From Bacteroidales bacterium (GTDB lineage Bacteria > Bacteroidota > Bacteroidia > Bacteroidales > JALTDM01): a stretch of DNA of 15,908 nucleotides. Shown here one piece after another: positions 1 through 8,040 of the stretch (position 1 is the first letter of the stretch; the number at the start of each line of letters is the position of its first letter). The position numbers were made by a program, and so were the translations under genes. Below the pieces are notes generated by a model. That model searched no databases, was not told the origin of the DNA, and worked only from the letters and a program-made list of their open reading frames with translations. Location of the stretch: NCBI GenBank assembly GCA_027073875.1, contig JALTEO010000416.1:1-15908 (forward strand), in the 5' to 3' direction.

Positions 1-156
1 ATCAACTAATTTTTGGGATTCTATTTTTGACAAGTAAAGTTGTTTATTGTCGGCATTTTTAATTTTCCCTTTAACAATAAAACCATCGGGATTTTGGTTG
101 CTGCAACCAATCAATATCATTCCAAGCAGCATCAGGAAAAAAGATGTTTTTTTCAT
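1..156 (-). CDS. Lipoprotein N-terminus, DUF4369-like, partial at window edge
   Basis: Only the first 52 codons are in the window; the rest lies beyond base 1. The start ATG is at 156. Residues 1-18 form a lipoprotein signal peptide: a Lys pair, a hydrophobic stretch, then the lipobox LIGC with Cys18 as the expected lipidated residue. The next stretch (about 25-45, GFIVKGKIKNADNKQLYLSK) resembles the start of the DUF4369 domain. In Bacteroidetes that domain usually precedes a thioredoxin/AhpC-TSA domain in periplasm-facing disulfide or redox lipoproteins. The thioredoxin part cannot be seen, so redox function is inference only. A TATCTTTG promoter element lies 23 bases upstream. It is transcribed in the same direction as the carboxyltransferase gene but is separated from it by a 226-base spacer holding tandem repeats, so it is probably a separate transcription unit. 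Confidence 0.72.
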   Translation of the reverse strand, partial: MKKTSFFLMLLGMILIGCSNQNPDGFIVKGKIKNADNKQLYLSKIESQKLVD

Positions 157-178
157 TATATTTATTTTTAAAGACGGA

Positions 179-186
179 CAAAGATA
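179..186 (-). promoter_or_regulatory. Bacteroidetes-type -7 promoter element (TATCTTTG)
   Basis: TATCTTTG on the minus strand matches the Bacteroidetes sigma consensus TAnnTTTG exactly. It lies 23 bases before the ATG of the partial lipoprotein gene. No convincing TTG/TTTG -33 box is seen at the usual distance. Confidence 0.5.
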
Positions 187-305
187 ATATTTTTTTATAT
201 TCCTTTATATAAGAACCCCAAATTGTTGCATTTACTAATTGAATTTACACTTAATGCAATGTAAATTTATACCAATAACATTCGTTCCAAAGGCATCTTC
301 TTTGG

Positions 306-333
306 GATAATTCCTAATTGATAATTCGTAATT
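306..333 (-). repeat. Degenerate 7-bp tandem array, four copies
   Basis: On the minus strand four consecutive heptamers can be read: AATTACG, AATTATC, AATTAGG, AATTATC. The first five bases are AATTA in every copy. It directly adjoins a 9-bp-type array (338-370) and lies in the 226-base spacer between the carboxyltransferase and the partial lipoprotein gene. Confidence 0.6.
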
Positions 334-337
334 AAAA

Positions 338-370
338 AACTCTAGGCACTCCAAACTCTAGGCACTTTAC
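338..370 (-). repeat. Degenerate 9-bp tandem array (TARAGTGCC type)
   Basis: The 13-mer AACTCTAGGCACT (plus strand) occurs twice, at 338-350 and 354-366. On the minus strand the units read TAAAGTGCC, TAGAGTTTG, GAGTGCC, TAGAGTTTT. The array begins 13 bases past the stop codon of the carboxyltransferase gene and has the same orientation as that gene. A longer array of the same type follows the YhbP-like gene at 8041-8112. Confidence 0.65.
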
Positions 371-382
371 CATAGTTTATTG

Positions 383-1933
383 CTACAGCGGAATATTTCC
401 GTGTTTCTTTTTTGGTAAATTATCTACTTTGTTTTCGAGCATTTTAAATCCGCTGATGAGTTTTTGCCGTGTTTCTTCGGGTTTTATCACTTCATCAACA
501 TAAGCTACTGATGCTGCAATATAAGGATTAGCAAATTTTTCGTTGTATTCCTGTTCTTTTTCTAACCACTTGGCTTGCGGGTCATCGGCATTTTTAATTT
601 CGTTACGGAAAATAATTTCTGCCGCTCCTTTAGCTCCCATAACGGCAATTTCTGCCGAGGGCCATGCAAAGTTCAGGTCGGCACCAATATGTTTGGAATT
701 CATTACATCGTAAGCACCACCATACGCTTTACGGGTGATAACGGTAATTCGTGGTACGGTAGCTTCCGAGAAAGCATATAGCAGTTTGGCACCGTTTACA
801 ATAATAGCATTCCATTCTTGGTCGGTTCCGGGCAAAAATCCGGGCACATCTTCGAATACAAGCAAAGGAATGTTAAAGGCATCGCAGAAACGCACAAATC
901 GGGCAGCTTTTTTCGATGAGTTGATATCCAAAACCCCGGCAAGATAAGCAGGTTGATTGGCAACAATTCCAATACTTCTACCTGCCAAACGGGCAAAGCC
1001 CACAACCATATTTTCCGCAAAATCTTTGTGAACCTCCATAAACGAATCATCGTCGGCTACCAAATTGATAACATCTTTAATGTCATAGGGCATATTTGGA
1101 TTTTCGGGAACAATATTATTTAATCCGGGACGCAACTCATCGTCCTCCGGTTCGTAAGTGCAATGGAATGGCAATTCCTCACAGTTTTGCGGCATATAAC
1201 TTAGCAAGCGACGAATAGCATTGATTGCCTCCACATCATTGGGAGCAGAGAAATGTGCCACACCCGACTTGCTGGAATGTACCGATGCACCGCCAAGTTC
1301 TTCGGAGGTAACCTCTTCGTGAGTAACGGTTTTTACCACATTGGGTCCGGTAACAAACATATAGGACGAATTCTGAACCATAATATTAAAATCCGTGATG
1401 GCAGGAGAATATACAGCACCGCCGGCACAGGGTCCCATAATGGCTGAAATCTGAGGAATTACGCCTGATGCCAAGGTATTACGGTAAAAAATGTCGGCAT
1501 AACCGGCAAGCGATAATACGCCCTCTTGAATGCGGGCACCACCGGAATCATTTAGTCCGATAAGTGGAGCACCATTTTTCATGGCGGCATCCATAATCTT
1601 CACAATTTTACGGGCATACATTTCTGAGAGGGAACCTCCAAAAACTGTAAAGTCTTGCGAAAAAACATAAACTAACCTGCCGTCAATATTTCCGTAACCG
1701 GTGATAACGCCATCACCCAAGAATTTTTGTTTTTCCAACCCAAAATCTTTACTCCGGTGAGTTACAAAAGCATCAGTTTCCTGAAAACTACCTTTGTCCA
1801 TTAATAACTCTATTCGTTCACGGGCAGTTAATTTTCCTTTTTTGTGTTGGGCTTCAATGCGTTTTTCTCCGCCACCCATACGGGCTTCTTGCCGTTTTTC
1901 TTCCAGTAATTTTATTTTTTCTTCTCTATTCAT
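383..1933 (-). CDS. Acyl-CoA carboxylase carboxyltransferase subunit (propionyl-CoA carboxylase beta / methylmalonyl-CoA decarboxylase alpha type)
   Basis: This 516-residue protein is full length for the biotin-dependent carboxyltransferase family. It moves a carboxyl group between carboxybiotin and an acyl-CoA in the cytoplasm. Both crotonase-like halves are present. The N-half has [11 protein letters not shown] at 129-139 and [12 protein letters not shown] at 167-178, the oxyanion-hole glycine region. The C-half has VPGFLPGT at 363-370 and [11 protein letters not shown] at 401-411. Asp409 in the last motif corresponds, as I align it, to the Asp that favours propionyl-CoA over acetyl-CoA in actinobacterial PccB/AccD5. 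The C-terminus KKKHGNIPL is typical. No biotin carboxylase, biotin carrier or OadB-like membrane gene is nearby, so the sequence cannot decide between ATP-driven propionyl-CoA carboxylase and sodium-pumping methylmalonyl-CoA decarboxylase. The family is certain, the exact substrate is not. The ATG at 1933 fits the family N-terminus; a poor promoter match (TAATTTTA, 1951-1958) lies just upstream. Confidence 0.93.
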   Translation of the reverse strand: MNREEKIKLLEEKRQEARMGGGEKRIEAQHKKGKLTARERIELLMDKGSFQETDAFVTHRSKDFGLEKQKFLGDGVITGYGNIDGRLVYVFSQDFTVFGGSLSEMYARKIVKIMDAAMKNGAPLIGLNDSGGARIQEGVLSLAGYADIFYRNTLASGVIPQISAIMGPCAGGAVYSPAITDFNIMVQNSSYMFVTGPNVVKTVTHEEVTSEELGGASVHSSKSGVAHFSAPNDVEAINAIRRLLSYMPQNCEELPFHCTYEPEDDELRPGLNNIVPENPNMPYDIKDVINLVADDDSFMEVHKDFAENMVVGFARLAGRSIGIVANQPAYLAGVLDINSSKKAARFVRFCDAFNIPLLVFEDVPGFLPGTDQEWNAIIVNGAKLLYAFSEATVPRITVITRKAYGGAYDVMNSKHIGADLNFAWPSAEIAVMGAKGAAEIIFRNEIKNADDPQAKWLEKEQEYNEKFANPYIAASVAYVDEVIKPEETRQKLISGFKMLENKVDNLPKKKHGNIPL

Positions 1934-2018
1934 GAAAAATGAATTTGGGGTAAAATTAAAGAATTTATCTATATACGGGATAAAATATTTTTTATTGTTG
2001 CAGAAAATTACATACCTC

Positions 2019-2092
2019 TAATGCCGATTACACTTTCAATATATTCATATCTATAAAAATGCATGGACTATTTTCAAGTAGTATCGGCATTA
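2019..2092. repeat. Spaced inverted repeat TAATGCCGAT / ATCGGCATTA
   Basis: A 10-bp exact inverted repeat has arms at 2019-2028 and 2083-2092, separated by 54 bases. Homology continues for about two further bases with one indel (GATTAC against GATAC). The arms could be the ends of a small element or a long-range stem; which one cannot be told from one copy. Confidence 0.5.
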
Positions 2093-2103
2093 ACCATTCT
2101 AAA

Positions 2104-2133
2104 TTACAAAATAGTCTTTGGACCATTTTGTAA
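2104..2133 (-). other. Strong 30-base hairpin, 13-bp stem with TTTG/CAAA loop
   Basis: The arms are TTACAAAATAGTC (2104-2116) and GACCATTTTGTAA (2121-2133) around the loop TTTG. There is one mismatch, A against C, on the plus strand. On the minus strand that position becomes a G-U wobble, so the full 13-bp stem forms in RNA read in the direction of the flanking minus-strand genes. It lies about 150 bases past the PagL-like stop. No long U-run follows, so it is not a textbook intrinsic terminator. Confidence 0.55.
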
Positions 2134-2172
2134 CAAGAATTGGTATAACTTTATGAACTTTTCAATTTATTA

Positions 2173-2203
2173 CAGATTGTCGCTTCGCTTTTCGCAATGA
2201 CAG
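2173..2203 (-). repeat. Dispersed intergenic element of the GTCATTGCGA...GCGAAGCGA...CAATCT type
   Basis: The minus strand reads CTGTCATTGCGAAAAGCGA, then AGCGACAATCTG. I recognise this as a form of the short dispersed intergenic repeat with GTCATTGCGA and GAAGCAATCT ends that recurs in many bacterial genomes. It is partly self-complementary: ATTG and CG near one end pair with CG and CAAT at the other. Only one copy is in the window. Confidence 0.5.
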
Positions 2204-2279
2204 TTTCTTTTGGGTTTTGTAAAAGACTTTAATAATCTGAGTTCGACATAATAAATGAATCACAGAAAACAAATAGGAA

Positions 2280-3425
2280 TTAAAAAACAAATCCCATAGC
2301 ATATTCCGAGAAATCGGCTTCTCCAAAATTAGCTCTAATGTATGTTCCCAAATACAATCCTTTCAGATTTCCATTTTTAGCAAAAGGATAAAATTGAAAC
2401 CCCATTTTATTGTTGATGTATTTTTTTAGGAACGATTTAAAACCGGTTTGCCTTTTGTTGTAGTATTTGTAAAATGGATTCCATACATACCATCCGCTTT
2501 GCACCATCATTGAAAATTTACCTAAAATAAATTCGTATCCAAGATAGGCAGCAGCAGTAACGGAATAAGTTGTTTGTTTATCTTTAAAAATCTGTTTCTC
2601 AGCCATATAATCGTAGTAATCAGTATAGCAATTAATATAAATACCTGTATGAAATTTACCGGAATAATTAATCTGCTTTGCTACACCTCCGGTAAATCCA
2701 TAAACAGGATACAACGGTCCGCCAATGGGCTTACTGCCATCACCAAAATCGTGTAATCCCACACCTGCCTGAGCAATAATTTGCCATTTTTTTGCCGGCA
2801 TTTTCTCAATATCAGGTTTGTAAAGAACGGTATCGTTGCCCAAGCGAAAACCTACCACCAGCGACAAAATATTAATACCATTGTTTGGCATCCTGTAATG
2901 TCCGTTGGAGCAATGTATTGTTGAGATACCGGCATTCATCCGAATATTCTCCGACAGGCGAAAAGGTACTGTAGCAGAAAAAGTTGCCATATTAGTAATA
3001 CTTGACCCTATAGCCATATTGTCGGAATTGGTTACGGCATTATATTTTTGTGTCCAGTAACTATAGCCCCAACCCAAAGTTAAATGGATGGGCTTCCGGT
3101 GTTTTTCTCTAACCGTAAACGACATTTGCGGCATAAACCCCAATAAATTACCTAACTCATCGGGATTACCGAAACTACCGAAAAATGCTGCTACACCTAC
3201 ACTAGGATAATCGTAATACAATGCCCACTGTTTTTGTGTACGGTGTTGCCAACGGAGCTCCACCAACGACGACATACCAGATTTAGGAAAAACAGGATAG
3301 TTTTTAATAATTTTTCCGGTATGAAGATTAACTTGTAAACTATTGTTGGCAAAGAATCCGGATTGACCGAATCCGGTAAAAGAAAACATCAAGAAAAAGA
3401 CACTGATAAAAGAATAATGCTTCAT
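2280..3425 (-). CDS. PagL-like acyloxyacyl hydrolase / outer-membrane beta-barrel protein
   Basis: The product has 381 residues. Residues 1-20 are a signal peptide (MKHYS, a hydrophobic core, ending at Gly20-Gln21). The body is rich in alternating aromatic and polar strands, as expected for an outer-membrane barrel. The motif IHCSNGHYRMPNNGIN (170-185) resembles the PagL lipid A 3-O-deacylase signature (HxSN...PN.G) and supplies the catalytic pair His171 and Ser173. In PagL a Glu about 12 residues after the Ser completes the triad; here that position is Asn185, so activity is uncertain. At 381 residues it is about twice the size of Pseudomonas PagL, with an added C-terminal half that I do not recognise. 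The family as a whole removes acyl chains from lipid A in the outer membrane. It lies 63 bases downstream of tamB on the same strand, but an exact TATTTTTG promoter element directly before its ATG suggests its own transcript. Confidence 0.75.
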   Translation of the reverse strand: MKHYSFISVFFLMFSFTGFGQSGFFANNSLQVNLHTGKIIKNYPVFPKSGMSSLVELRWQHRTQKQWALYYDYPSVGVAAFFGSFGNPDELGNLLGFMPQMSFTVREKHRKPIHLTLGWGYSYWTQKYNAVTNSDNMAIGSSITNMATFSATVPFRLSENIRMNAGISTIHCSNGHYRMPNNGINILSLVVGFRLGNDTVLYKPDIEKMPAKKWQIIAQAGVGLHDFGDGSKPIGGPLYPVYGFTGGVAKQINYSGKFHTGIYINCYTDYYDYMAEKQIFKDKQTTYSVTAAAYLGYEFILGKFSMMVQSGWYVWNPFYKYYNKRQTGFKSFLKKYINNKMGFQFYPFAKNGNLKGLYLGTYIRANFGEADFSEYAMGFVF

Positions 3426-3429
3426 TTGA

Positions 3430-3437
3430 CAAAAATA
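3430..3437 (-). promoter_or_regulatory. -7 promoter element (TATTTTTG) of the PagL-like gene
   Basis: TATTTTTG is an exact TAnnTTTG match that ends only 4 bases before the ATG at 3425. Transcription starts about 5-7 bases past this element, so the message would be leaderless or nearly so if the element is used. No clear -33 box is seen. Confidence 0.4.
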
Positions 3438-3488
3438 ATGCTTTTTAAGGAATACTTTCAGGTAGTATAACCTCTGAAAATTTTATAA

Positions 3489-6400
3489 CTATTGTTTCTT
3501 TACTTTTTTCTTTTTAAAATCTTCCGGAATTATTTGTTTCAGATAGTTCATATATTTTTCAGTTAATTCGTGTAAAGAATTAAATTGTTCAGTATAGAAA
3601 AGTCCGATACCCTGCGTATAAGGTGCATCTTGATAGAGCAATAAGTCATTAGCATTACTTTTGTTATATCCTTTGAGCCGCAGATTACCCGATTTATTTA
3701 GTTTTAACTCCATACTGACATCACCGGCTACGGTAGAAGAATTCTCCATTGTACCGCCGCCGGTACTTACATTGCCATTAATCAGTAACCTATCGTTAAA
3801 AATCTGGGTAGATAGTGCCACCTCCAGTTCATTTTTGGATATCTCATTACCGGGTGTATATTTTACACCTACATCAAAGTTATTACTGATTTGTGAAAGC
3901 CAGTTACTTACTTGATTGGATAATAACTCACTGGAATTTACACCGAAAGCACTGGTTTGCCCTATATCTTGATAAGATGCTGACGCTCTTAAATTTTCGG
4001 GAGTATAAAACCGGTTTAGTAACAATAGCGTTAAAATTTGTTTACTAATATCATCTTGCGACATAGATGCCAACAATGCTTCCGCATTATTATTGTGGTT
4101 TGGCAGCCCGATACTAAACTTTATTTTCGGGTCGGACAATTTATCGGAGATTTTCATCCGGCATTCTACGGGAACTTTCTTTTTATCTAATGAATCCATT
4201 GTCAAATCATACAAAGAAGTCTTTAGAGGATATACAGCATCGACATCTAAATATGCTTCGTAAGGGTTACCGTTCCATTTAATACTGGCACCATTTTCAA
4301 TATTAAACCTTTTGTTAATGATATTTTGAAGTGTAAACAAATAATTTCCGCTTGAGATATTATAATCGCCGGTCATATTCATTTTGCCAAAACGGTCCAT
4401 CTTAAAGCTAATGAGTCCTTTTCCTTTTGCTTTAATCATATCACCTGTTTTTTCATCAAAAATCAATTTGACGGTAGCATTCTCCGTAGCATCAATGTCT
4501 AAATCCAAATTAATGCCTGTAATCCTTTCTTTGGGTTTAGAAATAATCTTTACTGTATCTTCTTCGTGTTTTACGAATTGCACAAAATGGTATTCTTCTG
4601 CTTCTTCCGATGAACTTAACGAAAGGTTAAATATTGTTTTTGGGCGTGTTTGCACATCGGCAGAAATATTTACCAAATCCAAGTCACCATTGATATTAAC
4701 AACACCACCGGCAAAGACAGTTCCGTAATACAGTGGGTTTTCTTCTTCTTTTGTGTGTAAAAACAAAAAATTATCTGATTCCAACTTTACGGCATATTTA
4801 AAATCTTTAAAAAAATGGTGAGTCAAAGAAGCATTGAGCGTTGCTGTTTTTCCGGAATAATCATCATTAAGAATAGCATTTTTAATTTTAAAACCGTCGT
4901 AAGTAATATAAACAGGTGTCGTCAAATTATATTTTGTGTTCAGATAATCTACAATAAAAGAAGTTTTTTGCAAGTTGATAATTCCCTCCAACAATGGTTT
5001 TTCCATACTCCCTTTTAAGGTTAAGTTGCCACTTGCCAATCCTTTCAATTCCCGTAAATTACCTTGCATCATCGATTCAAATGTCCGCAACAAAAGCTTT
5101 TGAAAATTTATATTAAAATCTAATTCACCTGTTTCTACAAAATAATCACCTGTTACCATTATGGGCTTCAATTTACCCCGTTGTGTAAATAAGTTTACAT
5201 TTAATTTCTTATTGTCTTGGTTCCATGCCGTTTTTATTGTTGTTTTCCCGAAATCCTCATTGTTAACTTTTAGGTCAGGAATTTTCATATCGCTAATTAA
5301 GTTTATGGACTTTGGCAGGGAAATGATTTTAGCTTCGCCGTTAATTTCACCGTAAAGATTCAGGTAATAAGGTTTCAGAAAATTATTAAAATGCGAAAGA
5401 CCAAAATCATTTAGCGATAAAATAAGTGTATCGATACGGGAAAAAGAGAATCCGCCATCAGCATACAGATATTCCGATTCCCGATTTAGAATAAAATGAT
5501 TAACTGTTAAACTGGCAGTATCAATCGTCAAGTGGGCATCGTTCAAGTACCACATTGTATCCTGAATAACAAAATATGATGGAATAAAGTCTATTGCAAT
5601 TTTAGGTTGATACGGCAATTGTTTCCGGAAAGAGATTTCTGCCTGTAAATCAGCACCATACGAAATTGTATCACTGATATTCCAAGTCAAACTTACATCG
5701 GCATTATCGTTTAACAACCACGAATCAAAGTGCATTTTTTTTATTTTAATATTCTTTTGCACTTTTACTTTTGAGGCATCTACTGTTAAATGTAAATTAT
5801 TTTCGCCGGTAGCTCCCGACACATTGACTTTGGTAAATTCTTGTCCTGCTACAACCAATGAGGGTGCTTTAAATTGAAAGGATAAATTCCTCTGTATGCT
5901 ATTCCCGAAATCAAAATTGAGTTTAGAAGAATTGGCAAGCCGGACATCGTTTCCCAATAAATAATTCAAAAGTTCGGATTGCTTCAATTCCAAATTTCCA
6001 CGAACAAAATTAGTTGTATCAAAGGTAAGCGTACTGTCAACCGGCAGAAATGAATAATAATGAGATAACTCACTAAAAACGAAAGACATAACATTTTTAT
6101 ATGGTAGATTCCATTCTGCCGACAGGTCTGCAATAATTGATTTTAGCAGCAACTGTTTACCTTGTTTGTTTTTGGTAATAGTTAATTGTAGATTATCAAC
6201 GGGATAAATTGTGTTGGGTGTAGAAATTATTCCATTTGTCAACGACATATTTCCAAGAAGACTATCTACATCTTTGCCCGTCATATTTGCTTTTAACACA
6301 AATTCAACATTATTAATTGAAGAATCCTTAGTAAGATGAAGTGCGTTTAAACGGGCTCTGTTTACATCTGCCGTAAAATCAAATACCGGATTTTTATCGG

Positions 6401-7979
6401 AGAAATCAACATTTCCCGAAAAAGACATCTCGAGATTAGTATCCCGGGCAACAACATTTCCCGAAAATCCTTCATTTTGCCAAACACCATCAACATTAAA
6501 ATTGTGATACAAATATTTATTAAAATAAAATGATTCTACTTCGGCGTTCATTTTTACAAAATTCTTGTTTCCTAAATTATAACCGTCAATCATTCCTTTG
6601 AATGTAACTTTACCGAGTAAAGAATCTTGCCCCAAAAACGCCCCTGCATCAAATCCTTTAGTTTGTAAAAACCCTTTGTAAGCCATTTTGTCCGTGCTGG
6701 TATCTTGTTTCAATGAAATATCCGTTCTGAAATTGCCCAAATCCGTTTTGAAGTGACCATAAGCGACCAAATCATTATAGAATCCCGTAATATTTCCTTT
6801 GTAAGAAATTTTTCCCAGCTGAGAAATAATTTTGGGAACATTTATTTTTCGCACAGAATCATTTTCATTGGCAAACACCAATAAATTCTCAATATCTTGC
6901 TTAGTAGTTGTCATTTTCTTAAGGTTCACATACAGAAAAGTATTGTTCAAATCCGGTAATCCGCTAATCTGTCCGGAGATATTTAACCTCGAAGAACGCC
7001 CCCAAGTAACCTGCATATTTTCAGCTTTCAAGTCGGATATTTTACCTTTTACGGAACCGGTGAAAGAAAAATGTTGCCGGAATGACTTTAAGCTGTTGGT
7101 AAAATAAGCTAAATCGGACATATTTAAAACCGACCTGCGAAAATGTCCGCTAATTCTGACTTTATTCGTAAAATCAAAAAAATCGTCTTTAGACTGATAT
7201 TTCAATATTACACTATCTGCCGAAATATTTGACTTTTGTGTAACCACTAATAAATCATTTATTCTAAGCTGATTACTGAGAAGGTAAACATCACCGCCAA
7301 ATCGTTGAACTTGCCATCCACTCTGTTCGTGAAAACATAATTTACGGATCTTAACTTTTATGCAATCGGTATCTACTTGTAAACTATCAAAAGTGCCATA
7401 AACACCTGTGAAAAACAAATCCCTGTAATTAATAGGATGGTTATCATGTTTTTGGGAAGGAAACTGTTTGTAATGCATCCGGCTGTCTTTAATAACAACT
7501 TTGTGAACAACAAACGAAAATCCCGTTGAATCTGTTACCGTATCGGCAGATGAAAAATAATTTGTCAGAAAGCGAAAATTCGTGCCGGCACTGTCTTGTT
7601 TGTAATTAAATATTGCCTTTTTAATGATTACCTGATTAATATCAAACAGTCGTTTTTTTAATGAAAAATTGTTGATGACTACCCCTATATGATCAACAAA
7701 TGCCAAGGTATCCCGATTTTGGTCAGAAATATAAATTTGTTCGATACCAATATTGTCAAAAAAACCGAGATGTATTCGCCCGATAGAAACATCGGTATGC
7801 CATTCCGACGAAAAATATCCGGCTACGCGTTTGGCAACATAGGTTTGTACCGTATCGCTGGTAACTAATATTACACCTAAGACAACGACAAATCCTAAAA
7901 ATCCCAAAAGAAAAATTAGGAATTTCTTTAAAATCCTTTTTACAAAAGAGCTTTTTATATGAAGAATATCCTTTGCCAT
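3489..7979 (-). CDS. tamB: TamB-type translocation/assembly module protein (AsmA-like, DUF490)
   Basis: This 1,496-residue protein has the TamB layout. A short basic N-terminus is followed by one membrane helix (about 19-40, rich in Leu, Phe, Gly and Val). A very long beta-rich region follows, built of repeated GxxxxL/DF-type strands with few Cys. The C-terminal DUF490 domain occupies about the last 400 residues; it includes LLASMSQDDISKQILTLLLL and ends near YTQGIGLFYTEQFN. Members bridge inner and outer membranes. They are known for TamA-TamB assembly of outer-membrane proteins and, for the AsmA superfamily, for moving phospholipid between membranes through a hydrophobic groove. Bacteroidetes members are longer than the E. 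coli protein (about 1,260 residues). The start ATG at 7979 gives an ideal membrane anchor. No TamA-like barrel gene is in the window. The downstream neighbour is a lipid A deacylase-like barrel, consistent with an envelope role. A weak TATTTTTA promoter-like site lies close upstream. Confidence 0.92.
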   Translation of the reverse strand: MAKDILHIKSSFVKRILKKFLIFLLGFLGFVVVLGVILVTSDTVQTYVAKRVAGYFSSEWHTDVSIGRIHLGFFDNIGIEQIYISDQNRDTLAFVDHIGVVINNFSLKKRLFDINQVIIKKAIFNYKQDSAGTNFRFLTNYFSSADTVTDSTGFSFVVHKVVIKDSRMHYKQFPSQKHDNHPINYRDLFFTGVYGTFDSLQVDTDCIKVKIRKLCFHEQSGWQVQRFGGDVYLLSNQLRINDLLVVTQKSNISADSVILKYQSKDDFFDFTNKVRISGHFRRSVLNMSDLAYFTNSLKSFRQHFSFTGSVKGKISDLKAENMQVTWGRSSRLNISGQISGLPDLNNTFLYVNLKKMTTTKQDIENLLVFANENDSVRKINVPKIISQLGKISYKGNITGFYNDLVAYGHFKTDLGNFRTDISLKQDTSTDKMAYKGFLQTKGFDAGAFLGQDSLLGKVTFKGMIDGYNLGNKNFVKMNAEVESFYFNKYLYHNFNVDGVWQNEGFSGNVVARDTNLEMSFSGNVDFSDKNPVFDFTADVNRARLNALHLTKDSSINNVEFVLKANMTGKDVDSLLGNMSLTNGIISTPNTIYPVDNLQLTITKNKQGKQLLLKSIIADLSAEWNLPYKNVMSFVFSELSHYYSFLPVDSTLTFDTTNFVRGNLELKQSELLNYLLGNDVRLANSSKLNFDFGNSIQRNLSFQFKAPSLVVAGQEFTKVNVSGATGENNLHLTVDASKVKVQKNIKIKKMHFDSWLLNDNADVSLTWNISDTISYGADLQAEISFRKQLPYQPKIAIDFIPSYFVIQDTMWYLNDAHLTIDTASLTVNHFILNRESEYLYADGGFSFSRIDTLILSLNDFGLSHFNNFLKPYYLNLYGEINGEAKIISLPKSINLISDMKIPDLKVNNEDFGKTTIKTAWNQDNKKLNVNLFTQRGKLKPIMVTGDYFVETGELDFNINFQKLLLRTFESMMQGNLRELKGLASGNLTLKGSMEKPLLEGIINLQKTSFIVDYLNTKYNLTTPVYITYDGFKIKNAILNDDYSGKTATLNASLTHHFFKDFKYAVKLESDNFLFLHTKEEENPLYYGTVFAGGVVNINGDLDLVNISADVQTRPKTIFNLSLSSSEEAEEYHFVQFVKHEEDTVKIISKPKERITGINLDLDIDATENATVKLIFDEKTGDMIKAKGKGLISFKMDRFGKMNMTGDYNISSGNYLFTLQNIINKRFNIENGASIKWNGNPYEAYLDVDAVYPLKTSLYDLTMDSLDKKKVPVECRMKISDKLSDPKIKFSIGLPNHNNNAEALLASMSQDDISKQILTLLLLNRFYTPENLRASASYQDIGQTSAFGVNSSELLSNQVSNWLSQISNNFDVGVKYTPGNEISKNELEVALSTQIFNDRLLINGNVSTGGGTMENSSTVAGDVSMELKLNKSGNLRLKGYNKSNANDLLLYQDAPYTQGIGLFYTEQFNSLHELTEKYMNYLKQIIPEDFKKKKVKKQ

Positions 7980-8040
7980 TTATGTGGTAAAAATACGAAG
8001 AATATCAAAACAACTATGAATATTTTTTGTGTCGAATACA

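Larger units (their letters stand above)
1934..2279. other. 346-base spacer: inverted repeats, no gene seen
   Basis: No convincing open frame is seen. Next to the carboxyltransferase start is a weak minus-strand promoter-like TAATTTTA. At 1989-2006 lies an 18-bp sequence that recurs exactly upstream of purD. At 2019-2133 there are nested inverted repeats, and at 2173-2203 a copy of a dispersed GTCATTGCGA-type element. The remaining bases are AT-rich and show nothing else. Confidence 0.6.

Noticed and set aside
267..276. TTATACCAAT at 267-276 inverted at 2139-2148
   Set aside because: A 10-base AT-rich match over this distance is expected by chance.
3456..3479. Hairpin TTTCAGGT...ACCTCTGAAA between tamB and the PagL-like gene as a terminator
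   Set aside because: The stem is 8 bp with a 2-base bulge and no U-run follows on the minus strand, so termination cannot be claimed.
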